Assembly: GCA_026075535.2 (NCBI GenBank)
Contig: AP026540.1
Location: forward strand, 12,586,001 to 12,650,000
Reading direction: 5' to 3'
Length of the DNA: 64,000 nt
From: Tricholoma matsutake
Lineage: Eukaryota > Basidiomycota > Agaricomycetes > Agaricales > Tricholomataceae
Shown: positions 21,794 through 35,206 of the stretch, piece by piece
Position numbering within the stretch: the stretch's first letter is position 1
Layout of the letters: the number at the start of each line of letters is the position of its first letter
Program-made: the position numbers and the translations under genes
The notes under the pieces: generated by a model
The model's input: the letters and a program-made list of their open reading frames with translations, nothing else
Told to the model about the DNA's origin: nothing
Databases searched by the model: none

Positions 21794-23765
21794 TTGATGG
21801 ATGCATCTGTGGAACCACCATCCGCCTCACAGTTGCTCAGCCAGAGCTTGCAAACGATGGATGAATGGTTCAAGTTGGTATGCATGAAGAAAGGGTACGT
21901 GAATTATGTGAAGAATGGGAAGAAGCTGCTGGTGGAGTGGACAACGGATGGGAGGATGGACCAGGATGATGGTGGATTTGTGGGTGTGGATTCAGATAGG
22001 GAAGGGCTGGGCCATGCACTTGACTTGATCACAGAGCACACACCAACAGCTTTGCAGTTGATCATGGCATACAAGTGTGAGCATCTTGGGCAGGCATTTT
22101 CAACAGCAGAAGGGCTTCAATCGGCATTCAAGCACTTCTTTGAGCAGTGAGTGCTGTTTCTATTGAGAGTGCAGCCATGTTTCACTGGTATCCCCATCAT
22201 TGTCCAGTGTCCATGGATGCCAGGGAGATTTCTGGAAGTACACCAGTCACACAGCAAAATGGGAAGGAAATCTGGTGTTTGAGAGTGACTTCAAGGCATA
22301 CTATGAGTCCCTCAAGAATTGTGACAACCAGACTGGAACCTCAACACAGGTGCTTCCCATGCTGCTGAAGGATCTGAAGATGATCATCAACTTCCTTGAC
22401 TCCCCTGATGCTGCAGAACACATCAGCCTTATGAGACAGTTTTACTTCAAGGCATTCACCACAACTGCATTCACCCTATGGACAAGGTTTGGACAAAGCA
22501 TCTTGAAGTGGATCCATTATACTAATTGTGCTTTCAGGAATGACGAGCTCATAAATCTCCACATCAAGGATGTCCAACATTGTGTTTCACCTGCTGGGAC
22601 CCCTTTTCTTGAGTTCTGGCTGGTCTTCCAGAAAATGAACAAGGACCTGATAAAATATATGTCTGAATTCCTTGGCCAAATGGTAATAACTAACTGATGC
22701 TGCTCAATAGTGCAGGTTTATCAGGTTCCTGTTGACCTGGACAACCACAAAATTGACTGCTATACCCACATGTCAACATGGCTGCATCATCTGCAAGACC
22801 TCCTTGGCCATCCTCTTGTGAACAGCGACTTTGTCTTTCCAGCCATCGCATCAATGGGAAGTCTGAAGTTTGGAGAAAGTAGCAGCCACTCTGGGTTTGA
22901 GTCTTTGATGGACGACATCATTGAGCAATTGGGTGTTATGCATGGTCAGAATGGGAGGTTCATGACCAATTGTTTTCAACCTGGCAGTGCCCAATATTGC
23001 TTCATGTGGGCACCTCGGAAGTGGAGTCTGAAGGCTGTGAAGTGGTGGGGGGGGGCTGGTTGTCAAGTGAGAATGTGAGTGCAACATGTCAGTAATGATT
23101 ACAATGATGACAACTTGACATTATTGTAAGTTGGTACAATCATGTGCTACCTCCTAGATGAGCTGATGGCATATGAGGAGGGTTTCTATGACATCATGAT
23201 GCCTGGGCACACACCTGACCACCACGAGACATTTATGGGTGTACAAGATCTATCAAGCTCACCATCCAAAACTGATCTTTGACCCTCAAAGGCAACCTTA
23301 TCTGGCAGTTCCACTGCTTTGTTACAAGCATGTTCTCCCAGCTCCAAAACTTCAATCCTTGTAAGTACCATTGTCAACTGCGCATCTCCTAAACTCTGTG
23401 CTAAATTTCGATCTGCAGCTTCAGCAAATATTGTCAACTCACGTCCTTCTGGAATTCCAGAAACAAACACCCTCAATGATGTCCTTCAATACTGGGAGTC
23501 AGGTGCTCCAGAGAAAGGTCTTCTCTTACCGCTCAAGTCATGGTATGCATTTGATTCTTCAGAGTATGCTTCCAAAGCTGTCAAGTTAGAAAACATACAA
23601 TTTGTGTGGGAAGAATTTGTTGTCCACTGTAAGGAGGACTGGGATCTCCTTGAGTCTCGCTATCCTGGTCTGCATAGTCATTATACTAAGCTGTTGAAAG
23701 CAGTTTGCCATGCATGCCAGCAATGCGGGGAGGCAAAGTGTCAGCATAGCTGTAAGCGTATGTAG
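21794..23765 (+). pseudogene. Tyrosine recombinase-like gene (Crypton-like), decayed
   Basis: Pieces in several frames read in order. An N-terminal part is at 21794-22150. The catalytic domain runs 22200-23080, with FRNDELINLHIKDV at about 22535 as the box with the first catalytic Arg. A second box at about 22975 has QYCFMWAPRKWSLKAVKWWGG. Near 23145, CYLLDELMAYEEG places a Tyr where the nucleophile is expected. A C-terminal part with VLQYWESGAPEKG follows (23319-23765). As I recall this family in Agaricomycetes, the second box normally has Arg-Arg before Gly-Gly-Ala-Gln-Tyr; here Gln-Pro stands there, so the enzyme would be dead. A G-run near 23045 is out of frame, and a possible intron follows it. 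Cryptons use such recombinases to move as DNA circles. Confidence 0.55.
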
Positions 23766-23769
23766 AGTC

Positions 23770-26550
23770 AAAAATGAAATTTGTGCACTTCACAAGTGAG
23801 TGTTAAAGTAAAACACTTGGGGTCTGAAGTGTGGTATATGCACAGTCTCTGGGTGTTATGTGAATACACTTCATCAGGAGGTGTCAGCCTGTTGCACTTC
23901 AGAGGCAAGTGCCCAAATTGCACATATATACCAAAGTGTCATATTCTTGCACTTGACAACAATGCTTAAATCTACACTTACTATGTGTTTAGTTATGTAC
24001 TGTCCATAGTGGCTATGTTACATAGTTTGAGCAGATTTAATAAACTGCTGAAATTGCAGCACAAAGCATACAGCCTCTGAGTCCCACTCCACAAGCTCAG
24101 CTTGGCTGATTGATGTAACCAAGATGTAGCTAGTAGTATTGTCACAATTATATCTTGTAGGCTCTCAACATTTTGTAGTACTCAAGTCAATCCTCCTGCG
24201 AGTCCAGTGTTAGTAGTAGTACTATATCTATTCTTCAAGTTACAACACAGTTGGCATCAATACCTTGTAGGCACTGTTTTTATACTGATCACATTGTACT
24301 TGGACTCCAGTATGGTGATTATATTAACCTATTGCTTACTGTATGGTACACCGAGCTCTGACTTGGCTGATTTGCCAGTGGCTTGATTTCAGGAACAGAA
24401 AGTGATGGAAACAAGCTCACCAAAGATATCTCCAAATTAACACAATGCACTATTCATCAGTGAGCAGAGGAAGAAAAAGTCAAGTTTATGACATAGAGCA
24501 CAAAAAAGACAAGGGAAATCTGTCAAGAACTAGAGGAAGTGTGCCCAAAACAGTGGATGATTGATGATGTACAGCATGATTGAGCAGCACATGACATCGA
24601 TCAGATGTGTCTCAATCTCCAACAACACCAAAATCTATTATTTTGCACAAATCTCCCTCATTCCTCCATGGATTTCCTTCAGTCCTTTTGCTACATGTTT
24701 AGTGGACTCTCCTCTATCCATCACTGATGTGTTTACTGAAGTGCATCTGAGTCTCACTGTCATCATGGTCATGCATGGTGTAGAAAGTGTGTAAATGTTA
24801 CAGTTCATTTAAACTATCTTATTCATGCATCTATAGTACTAATCCTTTGACCAGAGACTCAACAATTTTGAGTGTCACTTCCATCATGAAGCCACAATAC
24901 GCATTCAACATGTATTTCCAAAGCATTACATCATTCTGTTACAGACATGTACTTGTATGGATTTCCTTTCTCATGGTTAGCACCCCAGATAGAAAGAACC
25001 ATGTTGGAACCACTGCATGGCCACAATTATGCACCACCTCATCCAGACTCAAGGACTCTATGGATCTGCATGTATCTGAGTCTGGACTGTGTTAGTTACA
25101 CAATTTGATGATTCTGTGTGCATCTCACAGTGCATGGGAAGTGCACAAATTTCACAGTACATGGAAAGTGTGCAAATCTCATAGCACATTTATGAAGTGC
25201 ATCAAACTCACACATCTGAACTGTTACAACTACACAGGTCTCATAAAGGCATCAAAAACCACAACATCTACTCTTCCATCAATTCAATAACAGCATCAAA
25301 TACTTGTCAATCACAGGGAGTCAGCAGCTGCATGTGTCATAAATGTATAGTACCAAAGCTGATAAATATCATTAATACAACAGCATAGCACACAGCATGC
25401 ACATCACAGTATCTCAGCTGTATAGATACTACACATTAAGAAGTATAGGCTTTACACAGGTTATCACTAGTGTCAAAACTGACAAGAACAGATGCAACTG
25501 TTCTGAAACTACAGTTCTCATGTGCATGTAATGTCCTACATCACATGTGACATGCACTTTAAGTCTGAGCACCCATGTCATTCCAGACTAATACGCACAT
25601 CATTCCAGACTAACATGCACATCATTCCAGACTAACATGTGTGTCATTCCAGATGACCACTGGAGCATTCAAAATGAGAAAGATATAAACATACCTGTGT
25701 GACCAGGCAGACTTGAAGGTTGGCCTTGCCCCATGGAAATTGGGTGTTGCACTTGTTGTGCAGTGCCCAGCCCTGCCACTGGCCTGCCAAGTACTTGCCC
25801 TGATTCTTGAAATGGTAAGCATGGTATATGGTGAACATATTCAAATAAGACATATGAGGTCCAGGTGGAAGATCATTCAGAGAGCCTGGTAGGGTATTTG
25901 AGTAGGCTTCAAAGGGATGTGTGAATCACTGCGGATGAGCAGAAACCATGGAGGAGGCTCATGTCAATCTTGCATTGCACTAGCATGTGCAATAAAATCT
26001 TCCAACATCTCTTTGTGACCTACAGATTGTCAGATTCATTCCCAAGCTGCATCACAATGCTTACTGTTTCTGCCCAACTTCTTCTTCTGATCCTTTCCAG
26101 CCTTCTTGTATCTCACAAGCTGCTTTTGAGCATCATCCAGAAGTTCACAGACATTTACTGGGGTGATCTCAGTCTGAATTAGAGAGGGAGTCATAGAGAA
26201 TGAGGAAAAGAGAGCTGGATGCAGAAGATTGGGGGGGAGGAAGTGCAAAAAATCTCACAGGCAGTGGAGTGAGTATATTTCAAATTGTCGGGGCTATTGA
26301 AACAGCAGCCATGGCATGACATATATCTTATCTGTTACATCCAGACAGTTTGAGGACCTGTAGTGAAATTGACTCAGACACACCAAACATTAAACATGTG
26401 ATCTGTGTATCTAACATGTGCTATGTGAAGTGACAAGATGTGAAGGTGTTACAATTGCACAGTTCCATCAGTGCTATGCGAAAGTTACAATTGTTTTCAT
26501 TGCACAATTCCATTATTTTGTGTCTATCTGACATGTGCCGCTTGTTCAGC
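23770..26550. other. Unrecognised AT-rich stretch inside the 7.4-kb block
   Basis: Only short ORFs. A minus-strand piece at 26248-26036 (ITPVNVCELLDDAQKQL, then a basic stretch) looks like a coding relic, but I do not recognise it. At 25570-25650 the motif cattccagactaa is repeated four times. Confidence 0.4.
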
Positions 26551-26551
26551 A

Positions 26552-27712
26552 TCGGGCAGCAGAATGGTCTTAAGACCAAAGTTACACAAAGACAAATAGT
26601 GTTTAAGGGTCCAGTCCAGTTTGGTTTTTTGACTCAAAAACATAAAGACTGCAACCTAAACCAGTCCAGGACCAACCCAGATACTGCTAGAACCGAACTG
26701 GACCACCTAGGACCAGTCCTTTCTGGTTAAAAGACTGAAAAAGACTGGTTAAGACTGGTTCAGACCAATGTTTTGTCATGAAATTTGTCATATTAATATA
26801 ACCCATATGTATCTTAGCAAATATTACCTGGACCTTATAACCACTGTACAGATAGATAGACATTGTAATTCTCCATCATTTGGTCTAACTTTTAAGACAT
26901 TTTATCAAGATTTGACTTGGCTATGATCAATATAAAAATACATCTACTGAATGACTCATGCTGAACACCAAGAAATGTAATGTGATAACGATAAATTATG
27001 TGATGCATAGCATGCATTGACAAATGGTGGGAGTATTATTATACATGTTAGTCCTATGATCATTAATAGAATCAAGCAAATGATCAACATATGAGTAAGA
27101 TGAAATGAAAATCAATCTGATACAACAAAATACTCATGCAAAAATAGATTTGGTTATATCTTGCTCAATTCTTAAACCATTTTCTATGAACCAGAGGTCG
27201 AATTTGCCGGATTTCATGTGGGAACATGGTACAATATATGTTCCCACAATAAAACTGGTCCTAACCGGTTTAGACCGGTTTTCTTCGGTTTTACAACATT
27301 TTTCAAAATGGAAAGACTGCTAACTGAACTGCAAAAGACTGGTCCATAAATAGACCACTGGTCTGGTCTTTTCCGGTCCAATTCAGTCCAATTTCGGTCT
27401 TTTTTTCAGTCCTATGGACTGAACCCTTCAACACTAAAGACAAATCACACTCACCAGTGGGTACGCCTTCACTGATTACAAGGCTCAGGGACAGACATTG
27501 GAACATGTCATTGTGGATCTGGCCAAACCTCCTATGGGGAACATAACAGCCTTCAGTGCCTACATTGCACTATCGCAAAGCAGGGGCAGGGACTGTTGCA
27601 TGACTTTGATGACACATTGCTAATGACACATCCTTCACCAATGCTGTATGAGGAGGATCAAAGGCTGCAGAGGTTGGTAGAAGAAACAGAGGCCCAGAAC
27701 AAGTCAAAGTAA
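26552..27712 (+). pseudogene. Pif1-like helicase C-terminal fragment, split by a hAT-like element
   Basis: Joining across the element at 26597-27436 (one 8-bp copy removed), the frame runs through SGYAFTDYKAQGQT, then VIVDLAKPPMG, AYIALSQSRGR and, after a frameshift, DFDDTLLMTHPSPMLYEEDQ, ending at 27712. The Y-A-x-T-x-x-K-x-Q-G-Q-T and A-Y-x-A-L-S motifs are those of the second RecA-like domain of Pif1-type DNA helicases, as found in Helitrons and in related basidiomycete mobile genes. The ATP-binding half is absent. It lies 3.4 kb after the recombinase gene on the same strand, so both may have belonged to one element. Confidence 0.65.
26597..27436. mobile_element. hAT-like non-autonomous element 5 (MITE size)
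   Basis: 840 bp with inverted ends TAGTGTTTAAGGGTCCAGTC (left) and TAGTGTTGAAGGGTTCAGTC (right, inward), 18 of 20. A perfect 8-bp duplication AAGACAAA lies at 26589-26596 and 27437-27444. Subterminal regions are packed with aagactggt/accagtctt motifs on both strands. Its removal restores the helicase reading frame. No coding capacity. Confidence 0.88.
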
Positions 27713-28785
27713 CATTTTTACCACATGTGCAAAGCAACATGGATGAGTGTAATTACACACACACATAAATCCATCTATCAATTGTGGTCACAATTGTCCA
27801 GCCATACCTGGAAAAGGGATGAGGATGAAGTTCAGTCAGCACATCTGCTTCTCAAAGAGTTTAAAATATCATCACCGGATCACCTGTACACCATTGAACC
27901 AATACCTGTCAAACAGGATGAGGGCATCACAGTTATTGCATTTGCACTACCTGAAATTCTTCACCAATGGGGAGGGTGTCTTTGTGAACTATGGTTAGAT
28001 TCTGCATGTGAGTCTTAGGTTATTACAGAATAGAAATTATTGGAGACAAGACTTGCCTTTCAGTGACATCATCCAAGGGGCTAGCTACACATCCCATAGC
28101 AGCTCTGAACAAATGGTCTACGTGGGGCATTGGGGTTGCCCCATGACTGGTGTGCAGATGTCCACTTGAGTTCATAACCTTGCAACATTATAGTCAATAG
28201 TTTGATTTCAGCAATCTGGACATAGTCCACCTATATGCTGCAAGCCAGAAGAAGCTCTGAAGCTTTGCAATGGCAGACCAGGATCTATCATTTGAGTCAC
28301 AGGCCAGAAGAAGCTCTGAAGCTCTGCAACATAGATCAAGGCATCGAGTTGGAGTGGGGGGTTGATGGTAAAGAAAGTATCTTGGGCATGACGAAAGTGA
28401 CACCGAATCTGCCATTGTAGAAAAGATTGCTGCCAGTGAGAATGGCGGTTACTCCTGTGTATGTTGTGTACGAGTGGAGAAGGGAGGCACATTAGGGTGG
28501 GTATTGACAGGTGGATCACAAAGTTGATGGATAGGCACAAATTGCCCTACTATCGGAACCAGCTTGCACTGTACAATATGTATTATCATGCCACTTGCTG
28601 AAATGTATTAAACTTACACTTGCCGGCCGACCTGCTTCAACTGTCGCGATCGCGCGGTTCATCACTCACCTGCCTCGATCACACACCTCGGCGACACCCG
28701 GCGACACCCCCTCAACCGTGCCGATCACGCAGCTCAGGCTCAACCGTCCTAAATCGACGCCTCCCTCTTCTGCCAGGCCGCTTAA

Positions 28786-28829
28786 AACTGCAACACTAAG
28801 TATTCTTAGTCTTAGGCTGGATTTCTACA
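28786..28829 (+). repeat. Copia C 3' LTR, right part
   Basis: Starts with the second copy of AACTGCAACACTAAG and ends GGCTGGATTTCTACA, identical to 13843-13857. Confidence 0.85.
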
Positions 28830-30735
28830 GCTCGATGAGCTCAACGTGTGTGGAGTGTTCCAGTGCAGTTGTTCTGACTGACTCACTGATCTCTGCCTGT
28901 CAGATGATCTGAAGAATTTGGAATATGACCTCAACCTTGGACATCTTTCTCAGAAATCTTAAACAAGTTAGTTCATCCTATCCTTGAGACGAGTTCAGCT
29001 CTGAATTCTCTCCAGATATCTTGTCATCTCTGGGTTTCAGCCGGTGGAGAAGTGATCCGTGGTTCAACCTGGAATTTGACAGAACTTACAAGTTGAGAGT
29101 CCCAAGTGTTTGGCATCGTTCCCAGCCGTAGCGAAAGTCACGTCACGGCAAAAGAAACTTTCCTTCACCGTCTTTCGAGGGTTTTCCGTCGAAATGTAGG
29201 GATCCGTGATCTGATTAGAATGAAGTGGATGGGAACTGTGAAGTTGAATGTCGAAGGCTGGTTGTGGAAGACTCGGAGATCGGTGAAACGAATGACACAC
29301 TTTCGTTAGAGGACTTTCCATGATGAAATATCGAAGAGGTCTAGAGCAGGATAAATCAGAGGGTGTCGAGAGTTGCAGGTGCGAGGAGTCGTCTTAAGTC
29401 AGAAAGGTGTTAGAACGTAGGCATCCATGAGTGAAAGCTCGGTACGCACCTGGGGCTTGGACCCTTCGACTCCCCTAGTTTACCTTGCTCTTCCTCGTCC
29501 CTGCATCGTCTTCTTTACTTGGAAATGAAGGGGGCGTAAGCAGGTAATAGCGGCTGGTTGAGGTCGGTTCAATGTCGTCGTATATAATTTGACTAGCTTC
29601 CGTTAGTTACCATGGTCTCGCAGTCGATTGAACACGATTACAGTCCACTAAGACCAGGAACTTTCCGAACGTATCAAACGAGAAGTGCCACTGGCCAAGA
29701 GACCTGCGCAAGATCCTTGGCTAGATTCCAAAAGTATATGTCAAGGCGTCGGAATTTGTCGGTGATCTACTCGGCAGGGTGTAGTAGTTCACGCGCGACG
29801 TGCACGTAGGTACGCGGCAGGTTGTAGATACGTTAGAACCCCGATTTATCTTGGTCCACTCTCGATCCCCTTCTGGACAGAAAATATATTTTGACGCATG
29901 TCAATTCCACACAGCAGGGAAATCCATTCCATTGAGCAATCCCAGGTCCGTTTGCAACTTATGTAAAGATCTGAGCTGACTATGCTTCTCTGAACAAACA
30001 AACGAACCGGGGGAAAGAAGGTTCCTTCCAGCGGGTACCTCTGTGAGACGTCAAAATTGCCCTGTATAGTAACCAAGTGGGTCGACCGAATTGTGGCCAA
30101 GTTGACAGCGTACACCCTCGATCAACAGCCGTTAGTTTTAGAGAGATACTGTCGTAATAACAATGAAGTCTTTTAGAACGAGTGACGCTTAAGTGAAAAA
30201 CGGCTGAGTGAGGATGGTTTGAGAGTACTTAGGCTCGGAAGACAGGCGCGGACATTGCCGACGAATCTCCCTGACATCGGTTTCAATTTGCCGTCATGTT
30301 TTTCTCAAGTTTTTCTTGTTCACGAAATGATTTTCGGTATGTCCACGATTCATTCGGCTGTTTTCCTGCTATGTATAGCCAATTGCTGGAACGTTACTGC
30401 AGGTTCTGACAGTTATGCACATGGAAATTGTGGCGTTTTTCTCATCAGGGAAGACTGAATAACTCCCTATAGTTAACCTCTTACCCGCATCGAAGTCTAT
30501 CAGTCAGCTGAGTCAAAAGGAAAACTAAACGGTTATGGATTATGTATTGTATTCCAAAGACGGTTTACTGTCTCCTGGTCGTCAAAATGGGTAAAAGATT
30601 AGATAAGATTAAATAAATTGAGGCCGAGAATGTACCCCTAACCCGAGAATGCTTTGCATCGGACCAAACAAGGCAACATACATTTATACCCATACCACCA
30701 TCTCGAGCTCACTGCTCCCGTCCTTTGCTCCAGAA
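28830..30735. other. Intergenic stretch at the edge of the gene island
   Basis: CpG content rises sharply here compared with the repeats to the left. Short ORFs exist on both strands (for example 29846-30115 minus and 30219-30458 plus), but none shows a domain or clear exon structure. I support no gene. The last 100 bp contain tacatttatacc before the SNF1 start, a possible core promoter. Confidence 0.5.
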
Positions 30736-33039
<2,304 letters not shown>

Positions 33040-33760
33040 CCTGGACATCCATCCTATTTTATTTCTGAGTTTTTTTTTTTTCGTATGTCTTCTCCCTGCT
33101 CTGATCTTGCTTGTTTTGCATACCTATAGATATCCACACTCACCGCAAAATGTACTTGTACCTACCTATCACTACATACACATCCATCCTTATACGACAC
33201 CTAGTGTGCTCGACGTCTTTCAATTATAAGTAGTTAGTGTAATCCCCGTACGTATGTATGTATGTATTTCGTAGTCGTGCTTTCCGTAGCCCTTCGTTTT
33301 TTGCCTTTTTTCTCTTCGTACTACTTGTGGCTCACCATTTCACGCCATCGATATACATACACCGGATTTTGCAGTTGTCATGGTGAACATCACTGTCGTG
33401 AATGTGCCAAGTTTGGCGAGGGTGGTGGAGCCAAACAACGCGTCTGTGGGAACTTGAAAGTGCAATTTTAGCCTCTTGGAGAAAGCTCACCTTATTTCAT
33501 CGCGTCATCTTGCTTTGGGCCTTTCGGCGTATGATACTAAGCTAATCTAACGGATGGTTTCCGTAAGCACTCCTGAATACGGCTCGTGTTGCCACAACGC
33601 CGCGCCATGGTCAGATTCGATTTAGCGGGAAAATCTTTTGTCGATCTAGTTAAAGTTCCGACGAGACAACTCCATACGTCGTACAGTAGCATGTAAATTT
33701 ATGTAAAATTCGCGTCTTCCCCGTTTTTTCCTCCCATTCAATCATCTCGCCAACAACAAA
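33040..33760. other. Intergenic region
   Basis: 3' flank of the kinase and upstream region of the next gene, with a T-run at 33070 and gtatgtatgtatg at 33250. No gene seen. Confidence 0.6.
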
Positions 33761-35206
33761 ATGTCACAAAATACCAATAGTACCCTGGGACGTCGTTCGA
33801 GGATCTCCGCTTTTGACCCTCCTCTCAAAAGACGGTGCGTGTTTCCTACTGGATAATTGCCTCTGCAAACATGATAGAGCTCACTACAAAAATATATCTG
33901 ACTCGTAGACGTGGCGATCCTTTTGTTCACGACGGGCGCCATTTCGGCCGGACAGTTCATGCTCAGCGTGATATTAGACTTTTGATCAAAAATGGTCGTC
34001 TACATCGCGAGATGCAGGAAATAAATCCAAATTACTCTCTCTCGTCCAAGTAAGCGCATGCTATATCCCTGCCTTGGGGGTCAAGGTTCATTATTTTTCA
34101 GAGAGCTTCGGGATTACCAGCTGTTCACTACACTCCTCGAAATGGTCCCTGGGCTCGAGGACAGTATCAAGGACGGAGGCTGGGAAGAAATCGCGACTAT
34201 GGTTTGTGACTCGGTTCACGCTACACCGAATTTCTTTTTTTTTCCCCGCTAGATGCAGCGAGGGATAGCCGCTGCCAGATCCGAGGATACCAAGAGTCTG
34301 AAGGAGGTCGTCATCGACTGGATCACGCCTGCAGGTCAATCCCTCATCCCGGCTATTGATCGTAAAGAGAAAGCTGGTCGAGGTTTCAACCACCCTGTTA
34401 CTGGTGCTCTCCTCTGTCCTACAGGAATGGATTGGTCGGACTCTGTGTAAGTAGAAGTGTAGCTGAAAATTCTAGAATCAGCTACCAAATAGTTGAACAG
34501 TGTTCAAGAGAGGCTTCGCAGTGGAGAGGAGGTTGTCACTGGTGGCCAGTTCCCTGCGTTCCTGTATTCCGATAATACGTATGACAAGAGCGATCACTGG
34601 AAGGGATTTCTTCGCGGCCCGTTATTGGTAAAGGTGTGCTTGATTAATGTATATTCTTTTCTCTTCTCGACTGACTTCTTGGTTATTCCAAGGCTTATAA
34701 ACACATATTTTTCAGTCCAGGCTCGGTCAACTTTTCAATCCCAGCCCGAACTGGACAGGCTGCAATCCATGGTATGACCCGAGTGACATCTGCCTCCATT
34801 GCTTATATCGCAGCCCAAGTGACATTTTATTCAACTGAGTGGTAATTAATGTCTAAAATTTTGTAGCTCAGGTTTGCTCTTTCTACCAAGGCTGTGTGTC
34901 TCTGGACCGATGGAGAAGCCGAACATGTGCAATTTTACAACACACTCCTAGATGTGCCTAATAGAGAAGAGGATAAAGATCGAGTAGAAGCCCTGCTTGC
35001 TTGGTGGGATGGGTAAGCCTTTTTTGGTGTCGAGTCCAGTGAATATTCATTTCAGGTGCCGCAGACAGCTCTTCCCTACCTCAGTTCCGGCGCCGGATGA
35101 CTCTGTCTTGGCCAGGCTCGAAGCGGTTCGAGCACGTAAGAACGATGCTGCTGCTGCTGCGTCGACGGTGCAGACTGCTGAAGGAAGTGCCATGGAAGGC
35201 CATTAG
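33761..35206 (+). CDS. DUF6698-type protein of unknown function
   Basis: Eight exons fit one frame: 33761-33834, 33909-34049, 34102-34201, 34253-34446, 34501-34633, 34693-34818, 34867-35012, 35056-35206, about 354 residues. It begins MSQNTNSTLGRRSR with a basic N-terminus. The central and C-terminal part has GRGFNHPVTGALLCPTGMDW, LRSGEEVVTGGQFPAFLYS, DHWKGFLRGPLLVKAYKHIF and VEALLAWWDGCRRQLFP. I recognise this pattern as the DUF6698 family, which is widespread and often multi-copy in mushroom-forming fungi. No catalytic motif, signal peptide or membrane segment is visible. All introns are GT-AG and 44-74 nt. A decayed paralogue lies 1.7 kb downstream on the same strand. Confidence 0.8.

Larger units (their letters stand above)
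21391..28785 (+). mobile_element. 7.4-kb insertion with tyrosine recombinase and Pif1-like helicase remains
   Basis: The block interrupts the copia C 3' LTR and is bordered by a 15-bp direct repeat AACTGCAACACTAAG (21376-21390 and 28786-28800). It contains a decayed tyrosine-recombinase-like gene, 2.5 kb of unrecognised AT-rich DNA, a Pif1-like helicase C-terminus split by a small hAT-like element, and a CpG-rich last 170 bp. I found no LTRs or terminal inverted repeats. It could be a Crypton-type element, a Helitron-like capture, or several events; the long duplication would also fit target-primed insertion. Confidence 0.5.
4808..28829 (+). mobile_element. Ty1/copia element C, expanded by nested insertions
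   Basis: The 5' LTR begins TGTTGAGATCTGC at 4808 and ends TTTCTACA at 13857. The 3' LTR begins with the same sequence at 21113 and ends TTTCTACA at 28829. Flanks are gctca (4803-4807) and gctcg (28830-28834), a 5-bp duplication with one mismatch of CpG-decay type. A primer site follows the 5' LTR and a purine run (gaggaggag) precedes the 3' LTR. Removing the insertions leaves about 6 kb with gag, protease, integrase, RT and RNase H in copia order. Both LTRs and the gag-pol junction were later hit by other elements. Confidence 0.88.

Noticed and set aside
29846..30458. Small genes upstream of SNF1 (29846-30115 minus, 30219-30458 plus)
   Set aside because: No domain, no intron pattern and no similarity that I recognise; one has a hydrophobic stretch but not a convincing signal peptide.
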